Of a DNA stretch of 64,000 bases, positions 58,289-64,000 are shown in pieces. Each line of letters starts with the position of its first letter. Position 1 is the first letter of the stretch. The translations under genes were made by a program, and so were the position numbers. The notes under the pieces are model-generated. The model saw nothing but the letters and a program-made list of their open reading frames with translations. It made no database searches and had not been told where the DNA came from. The DNA lies in the NCBI GenBank assembly GCA_039545295.1, contig BCIK01000025.1, positions 331,603 through 395,602 of the forward strand, read 5' to 3'. The DNA comes from Udeniomyces pyricola (Eukaryota; Basidiomycota; Tremellomycetes; Cystofilobasidiales; Mrakiaceae).

Positions 58289-60148
58289 CCTTCTGCAGAT
58301 CGGGTTCTATGAGCTTTTTTTTTACACCTACAAACAACGTGTCAACGTTCCTCATCAGCAGGTCGGTAAGGCGAAGGACCGTCAGGCCTAAAGATTGAAG
58401 TCCGGCTGACGCGATTTTCCTCCTTATAGCACGCGGAACGTTCCGTGTTCAACGTTCAACCGGGGGGAATTGGTGACCGATAAACCTGTGTGGACATGAG
58501 TGGACATGAGTGAACATGTGTGGTGGTTTGATGTCGATCGATGTGCCTACAAAGACCACAGACCATCTCCTACCCGTCGAGAGTGATTGATACCTGATGA
58601 CTGCTGATGCGCTGATGATGGGGACCTGTCTGTACCTGGGTCTGTCAGAGATCTGAGATTACATCCCCTCATGTTACACTATTGAAGGCGACAGTACCAT
58701 GCAGGATGCTGTACCAACATGGAGCAGCCGATAGATATATGAATGTCGAAGCGACGTCTACAAATAAACGATTCTGAGGATCTGAGGGGGGACGACGAAT
58801 GAACACGAGCTCGTGCATGGCCGGTCCCCCAGACAACCCTTCTAACTGACAAATCACCTGCCCTTGAAAACGACTCGCCCCCCTTTCCCCCTTGCCCTTT
58901 TTCTTCCATCACTGGAGGAGGCTCCTTTAGGACCTCACTGCGGTTCCCTTCGTTTCTCCAAGAAGGGAGCCTTCCTGAACTTCAGGAGAACCACATTCCC
59001 CCCAACGTCGCTTTGTATATTGCTCCCTCTCTTTGGTCGTGTGCGCTCTTGGCTTACTACCTTGTGGCGTAGGGCCAGAGGTCCTTGGGAGTCTTCCCAA
59101 CCCAAGGGCTTTGGGAATGGACGTCGGACATCTTTTTGTTATGTCACGTTATTATCTCATGTTGCCTTGCTCCGATATATCACGTTATTGAATCAAAGTG
59201 GTTGAGGTCACGAAAATAACGATGAGGTTCTAGTTGGTATGACCAGCGGTCGCGATGTTTGAATCAGATCGAGCCAGTCGCGTCGGTGCTCTCAACTTTG
59301 GCTCGCATGCCAAGTTCATATGCGCGCTTGCCCCTCAACACGCTCGATCCTCTCATTCTTCCCCCACCGGTACTGCAGCTCTCTCATCATCGTCCCATGG
59401 CCCTCATCGACCGTCAATTAACCTCGTCTCATCTACACCTCGCAACAATCTCAACACAGTCATGCTTACGACTGTTACCTCACTCCGCGACCCCCGCACA
59501 CGTGTTGCCGAAACTTCGGCCTGCCAAAACTCCCCGAGCAGGACCCCCCTGTTTCGACCTGACTATTCCGGGCTCACACGTCCATGCCCAGGGCGACGTC
59601 GACTTCCCCAGGGCATGGAACCCCTTTTCTCCCCCCCCCCCCCCTCCTCCTTTACTTTCCCACTTGATGATGAACATGTCATGCATAAAAACAATCTCGA
59701 GAAAGAGTGTCGTTCTCATTGACTTTATACATCTTGGCTCTCTGGATCCAACGACCATATCTATCCTCTCTCTATATTGCTCTGTCCGAATAGTTGTTCT
59801 CTTGTTTCCCTCGCCCGGCACTCACGGGTGGTCGAGCCCCCCCTTTTTTGGCATCCCTTCACCGCGCAGTGGTCGACCGGCTGACCCCTAGATATCCCCA
59901 AGATCGCACTCCATATATACTCCCCTTACCAACGGGCCATCACCCATCACTCCTCGTTCCGACCTGCGAATCAGAACGTCATTGCTTTGGTATTACCTGT
60001 TTGCCCCTGCTCCCTTTTGAACCCCCTGTGCGAGCTGGCTCACATCTTCTTTTTCATAATCCGTTCGCTCTTGACCCACACTCCATCTTCACTGCCCGTC
60101 TTCACACACTTACGCCCCTCTTCGGTTGACCATCGCCGGCTCGGCAGC
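57909..60148. other. 2.2 kb without a supported gene
   Basis: No frame is convincing. Overlapping ORFs at 59255-59891 share the same DNA in different frames and look like CT-rich leader of the next gene. GTGGACATGAGTGGACATGAGTGAACATG is a short direct repeat at about 58490-58520. GGAACGTTCC with AACGTTCAAC lies at 58435-58460. No tRNA or 5S rRNA pattern was recognised. Confidence 0.5.
58254..58288 (+). repeat. poly-T tract
   Basis: 35 consecutive Ts, about 350 bp from the poly-G tract. A long A tail on the minus strand could mark a retrotransposed 3' end, but no recognisable element lies beside it. Confidence 0.9.
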
Positions 60149-61927
60149 ATGCCCACTATCGCACCCGACCCGGACTCGACACCTGCCACTGCGCCTTCGC
60201 CCGGCCTCGATGCGACCGTCGCAGGCTTCGCCCTCGGCATCGAAGATTCTCACATAACTCAGAGCCCTGATCTAACCTTTGGCACGAGATCGACCGAGTC
60301 TAAGGCGCACGAAGCAGGAAGTCTTTCCATCAAGCAACGACCCGCTCGCTCGCATTCATCCCCCTCACGCCCTAGCCCTGCTGGCTCATCAAAAGACCAA
60401 TTCCGTCACCTTGCTCCATTAGTATACCCCAACTCTACAGTACTCTCCAACGATATGTCAAACCCGACGTCAGCTTCTCAACCCTCCCCATCACTGTCTC
60501 GCCAACGTCCCTCGCTTCGAAGTCGGCATACGACCGCAGGCGCTTTCTTACCCCTCTCTCGATCGAGTTCCCCATCCCATTCGCCAACGCTGACTCTTCC
60601 GGTCGTGTCTCCGGGGACTTTCCCAGCACGTAACCCACCAACTTCTCATCAACCCATCGAATCGCCACCTCATCCTCACATGCTACGCTCTCGCAACCCT
60701 TCGGACCCCCGGTACGATCGATCGCGCTCGAGCCCGACGACTGCCTCCCCGACCTCGATCCATAACCCCACCTCTTCTAGTCCACGTATCATGGATAACC
60801 TTGCACCAGGAACACCTTCACAACATACATATCATCCTTCCCTCTCTGCGCGCGTCATCGAGACGCCAGTTCCACCTCGGCTCCTCTCGAAAGGCTGGCC
60901 GTCCGAGGAAACCGATCCATCCGTACCTGGCCCCGTCAAGCAGGAGAAGCGACGAAGCTTGACTCGACTCGTTTTTCAAGCGCCTCTGGTACGGAGCTCG
61001 GGTCCCTTGACGGGAACGACCGAGGGTGTTGTGTGCGCGCCGTCTGAAAATGGAGTCGAGTCGGAGTTAATTGTGGGAGGGGAACAGAAGCCGTCGCCAT
61101 CGCAGTCTCACGAAGCGTCGAACCCTTATCCTCCACATCGCCCACCCGTTCTCACTGAAGTCTCCCACATCAAAAATCATTCACCTCCGACCTGCAACAC
61201 GACCTTTGCCGCTGTTCATTCTACTCAACCCCAAGTATCCGGTGGTTCCGTCTCAACGACGCTTCTTCCATCGACTTCCTTTTTACCATCCTCCTCACCA
61301 TCTTCTACAGCCTCGCCTGGTTCCCCCCGCCTGCCATCGCTCGAGCATCGTCGTCGATCGAACCGTCGACAAACCATATCGCCCATCTCATCGTCATCAG
61401 CAGGATTAGCGTCGACAACGACTCCGACGTCATCCACGAGCAGTCCAAAGTTATATCACCGTCACTCTCCACCGGCGCCCCTATCTCTCCTCTCTTCGTC
61501 CTCGCTCGCCCATCCTATTCGCTCGAAATCCCTCATGATCCCTCGTCGATCGTACCATGCCACGCCCACGGTCCTTTCGAGGCATATCCAGGCGACCGAG
61601 AAGCTTGCCCAAACGACACCCACCGTCGAAGAGGCGGTCTCGGCATCGGTAGCGTTGGATCAAGGAGATGACGTCGCTGTCGTGGGGGATACACACCGTC
61701 GTATGAATGGTGGTGGTGGTGGAGGGAACGATGGTCAGGATGATGATGGGTGTCGTCGAGGGGCATCTCCGCCGGAAGCGTGGGTGTTTGAGCATCATCT
61801 TTTGCCAAGCCCAGTCTTTCAGAGGAGTGGGAAGGGGGAGTGGCAGTTGTGCGTTGGCGTGACCAGGCGGGATGAGACCAAGGGTGGGACGGATGGGGGA
61901 CATCGTCGGGCTAGAACATCAAAGTGA
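60149..61927 (+). CDS. Ser/Pro-rich protein of unknown function
   Basis: One uninterrupted frame of 592 residues from an ATG (MPTIAPDPDST) at the end of a CT-rich leader. Almost the whole protein is Ser/Pro/Thr-rich and predicted disordered. There are basic patches with SRSSSPSHSP, KQEKRRSLTRLVFQ, RRRSNRRQTISP and RSKSLMIPRRS, which look like kinase or 14-3-3 sites. Near the C-terminus are a run of Gly (NGGGGGGNDGQDDDG) and a more ordered end with EAWVFEHHLLPSPVFQRSG and WQLCVGVTRRD. The single exon is unusual here, where most genes have several introns. No family recognised; possibly a signalling scaffold or transcription cofactor. Confidence 0.7.
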   Translation: MPTIAPDPDSTPATAPSPGLDATVAGFALGIEDSHITQSPDLTFGTRSTESKAHEAGSLSIKQRPARSHSSPSRPSPAGSSKDQFRHLAPLVYPNSTVLSNDMSNPTSASQPSPSLSRQRPSLRSRHTTAGAFLPLSRSSSPSHSPTLTLPVVSPGTFPARNPPTSHQPIESPPHPHMLRSRNPSDPRYDRSRSSPTTASPTSIHNPTSSSPRIMDNLAPGTPSQHTYHPSLSARVIETPVPPRLLSKGWPSEETDPSVPGPVKQEKRRSLTRLVFQAPLVRSSGPLTGTTEGVVCAPSENGVESELIVGGEQKPSPSQSHEASNPYPPHRPPVLTEVSHIKNHSPPTCNTTFAAVHSTQPQVSGGSVSTTLLPSTSFLPSSSPSSTASPGSPRLPSLEHRRRSNRRQTISPISSSSAGLASTTTPTSSTSSPKLYHRHSPPAPLSLLSSSSLAHPIRSKSLMIPRRSYHATPTVLSRHIQATEKLAQTTPTVEEAVSASVALDQGDDVAVVGDTHRRMNGGGGGGNDGQDDDGCRRGASPPEAWVFEHHLLPSPVFQRSGKGEWQLCVGVTRRDETKGGTDGGHRRARTSK

Positions 61928-62395
61928 TAGGGTTGGTTCAAACCTAGCTGCTTGCATGTATAGAGTGGAGTATATGTAGCTGTGAAGGAAAGAGATGAAG
62001 GAATCGAGGGGGAGCTTGGTAGTGCAGATCCCGGCGATCAGTCAATTCTTGGTAGTTAGTTTTTGTTCTTGTCACTCTCTCTCTCTTGTGCTCGTTTTCT
62101 TTCTTGACGTTTTGAAACTGGAAGGATGTTTGAACGGTTTGATAGAATGGTTGGAATGCCATCGAATAGACCACCAAATGCAACTTTTGAAAAAGGCCAA
62201 AGAAAGATGGACGAGGAATCAAAGGTTACGTTAGCGTTATATATGTATTGGGGGATGGAAAATGAGGTGATTTCGGAAGGACAGCCGAACCGAAATCTCG
62301 CTCTGAACCAACTCGAAACTCACCCACGTCGTCTCGTCAAACACCAGATATCTTCCTCCTCCTCCCCTATTCTTCCTCACGTTCATCGCTCCATC

Positions 62396-63821
62396 ATGAC
62401 CCCCAAGCAGCTCGTCGTCTACGATTTCGATTGGTGAATCCAGCTTTTAGGTTTCTCTCTCCTTCGATGGCCCATCTTGGCCATCGCGTTTCTCTTGACT
62501 CATATCCCCCCCCCCCCCTGCCCCGTTGGACTCGCTCAGTCTCTGTCTTTCAAACGCGTCGTCGCTTCCTTGCTCCTTTCTCTTTCCCTTTGACTCACTT
62601 TGGCTTGCCATTCCCTTTTCACCTGACCCAGGTCCCTCGTCGACCAAGACACTGACCGATACGTCCTCGAGGCCCTCTCTACGCCCCTCCGAAGGGAGAT
62701 GGAGAACCTCGCCAAGGAAGGCGTTCAGTGGACTGATATCGTGTTGGTAACCCACCTTTCTCCTCCTCATCCCGCTCAATCCCGGGCGGCCCCCTTCCCT
62801 CACATGCTCACGTACCCATATCTTGCTCTTGCCCTTCTGAAAACCTCCCACATTCTCACCCAAACCCTTCTTACCCCTGCTTCTCCCCACACACACACAC
62901 TCTCTCTCTCGCGTAAATTATCCTTTCGGTTTCTTTCTTCAGCGCTCAGACCGTCAAGAAGCTTCAAGACACCAAGGGCACGACTCGAGCCGAGATTGAG
63001 GACGTCCTCAAGGGTCTCCCTTTCGTACGTCCTTGTGCTTGGAAGATGATAGAGGCCTAGGATAGATGGATAAATAGATAAGAAAGCTAAACGTGCTGTC
63101 TTATCTCTTCCTCCTTCGTCGATCCTGACCCTTAACCCCCTTTCTTTCCCTCATCTAATCATGCTTTGAACGCGTCTATGTGTGATGGAACGATGGGATC
63201 GATCAGCACCCAGCGATGAAGCGAGCGATCCTCGACTTGAAAGCGTGTCAATCGCCCGAATCGACGTTCTTTTGCTTGTCCAACTCGAACCAAGTCTACA
63301 TTGATGTCATCCTCAAGGTAAGCAAGCTGATTGATCATACGTTTCTCAAGTAGAGCATGAAGAGGAAGGAGAGCGTTGGGAGTCGATGGTGGGGTGAGGG
63401 GCCCGATGAGGAAGAGGGAAGGGAGAGACATCCCAGCCAAAAAAAAAAAACAAAAAAACAATAGAAGATTGTTTTTTTTTTTTTTGTTCTTCGCTAGATG
63501 CTCGAGAAGCTAACTCGGTTTTTTTCTTCTTCTTCCAATCCTCACGTGCTCCGCCCATGTCCCCGGCTACCTCACCTACCCTCTTTACAACCTCCCCCCC
63601 CCCCCTTCCCTGCCCCGTACTTGCCACCCCCATCCTTCTCACGCGCGTCACATTTAAAAAAAAAAAAAAACAGCACCACGACCTCTCCGACTTCTTCTCG
63701 CGCATAACGACGAACAAAGCCTACTGGACGGCCGACGACAAGTTGATCGTCGAGCGACGCGTCGATCGAAACGGCCCCCAACACGGATGTAAAGTCGGCT
63801 GCTCCGCTAACATGTGCAAAG
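62396..63821 (+). CDS. PHOSPHO-type HAD phosphatase, 5' part
   Basis: Five exons are visible: from 62396, then about 62632-62742, 62941-63025, 63208-63318 and 63674-63821. The start MTPKQLVVYDFDWSLVDQDTDRYV holds the HAD catalytic DxD (DFDWS; first Asp the nucleophile). Next come STPLRREME and WTDIVAQTVKKL, then GTTRAEIEDVLKGLPFHPAMKRAILDLK, TFFCLSNSNQVYIDVILK (HAD motif II Ser region), HHDLSDFFSRITTN and GPQHGCKVGCSANMCKG. The order fits fungal PHOSPHO1/PHOSPHO2-type proteins (pyridoxal-phosphate or phosphoethanolamine/phosphocholine phosphatases). The gene runs beyond the window; the last donor GTATAT at 63822 leads into an intron and motif III/IV is not seen. Substrate is uncertain. Confidence 0.85.
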
Positions 63822-64000
63822 GTATATATATATATATTCATATATTTATCGCGACGGGATGTTTCTTGTGTTTTTTTTTTCTTTTCTTGTGTTTTTGTTA
63901 TTCTTCTTCTTGTCCTTTTTTCTTTTCCAACAAACACAACAACAAGACATTTCGTGAGACCTTTTTTTTCTTTCTGGTTGGCTAACCCTTTCTTCTTTTT

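Noticed and set aside
58864..59205. 113-codon plus-strand ORF
   Set aside because: No motif, starts just after poly-pyrimidine DNA, and no splice-supported extension was found.
59255..59891. Two overlapping plus-strand ORFs of 155 and 210 codons
   Set aside because: They overlap in different frames, are CT-rich and low complexity, and lie in the likely leader of the next gene.
63481..63515. Extra phosphatase exon reading MLEK after the CTAG acceptor
   Set aside because: There is no GT donor after it, and joining ILK directly to HHDLSDFF matches the expected family order.
1..64000. CRISPR arrays, bacterial operons, tRNA or rRNA genes
   Set aside because: No repeat-spacer pattern exists and the DNA is eukaryotic. 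By eye I found no tRNA A/B-box pair or rRNA motif, though a tRNAscan run would be more sensitive.

Overview
The window is nuclear DNA of a fungus, almost certainly a basidiomycete. Genes are dense, lie on both strands and are cut by many short GT...AG introns, mostly 50-250 bp, with pyrimidine-rich 3' ends. The gene set is fungal: a Cdc3-type septin, a SUR7/PalI-type membrane protein, a Cpl1-like secreted cysteine protein, a GH5 steryl-glucosidase/glucocerebrosidase homologue and Dal5-type permeases. I cannot place it further from sequence alone; a yeast-forming lineage (Pucciniomycotina or Tremellomycetes) is only a guess. Exon structures below were built by hand from splice signals and reading frame. 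Totals that close exactly in frame are marked by an exon list.

Layout. 0-5 kb is gene-poor and transposon-scarred: a small coiled-coil gene (85-652), a broken CACTA/Tnp2-type transposase (about 1.5-2.0 kb) with a subterminal repeat array and a possible terminus at 2569, and weak coding traces at 4.0-4.7 kb. 5-11 kb holds a divergent pair, a TauD-family dioxygenase and a Dal5/ACS-type permease, sharing about 1 kb of upstream DNA. 11-22 kb has a Dabb-domain protein, a SUR7-like four-span protein, translin-associated factor X (TSNAX) and a Cpl1-like secreted protein, followed by 1.9 kb without genes. 22-35 kb holds a GH5 glycosidase divergent from an F-BAR/RhoGAP protein, then a second permease with a 6-nt micro-exon.

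35-50 kb is a run of minus-strand housekeeping genes: RINT-1/Tip20 tether, septin Cdc3, a Ser-rich probably GPI-anchored surface protein and U2 snRNP protein A' (Lea1). Lea1 is divergent from a Bud21/Utp16-like nucleolar protein gene. 52-57 kb has an acidic BRCT-domain protein and a low-complexity ORF. At 57.46-57.64 kb on the minus strand lies the spliceosomal U2 snRNA gene, about 8 kb from the gene for its protein partner Lea1. 57.8-60 kb is non-coding with very long poly-G and poly-T tracts. The end carries a Ser/Pro-rich single-exon gene and the 5' part of a PHOSPHO-type HAD phosphatase that runs off the window.

Functionally the clearest unit is the dioxygenase-permease pair, which looks like a small uptake-and-oxidation module for a sulfonate or related anion. 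Most of the rest is core cell biology (trafficking, septation, Rho signalling, splicing, ribosome biogenesis) plus cell-surface proteins.
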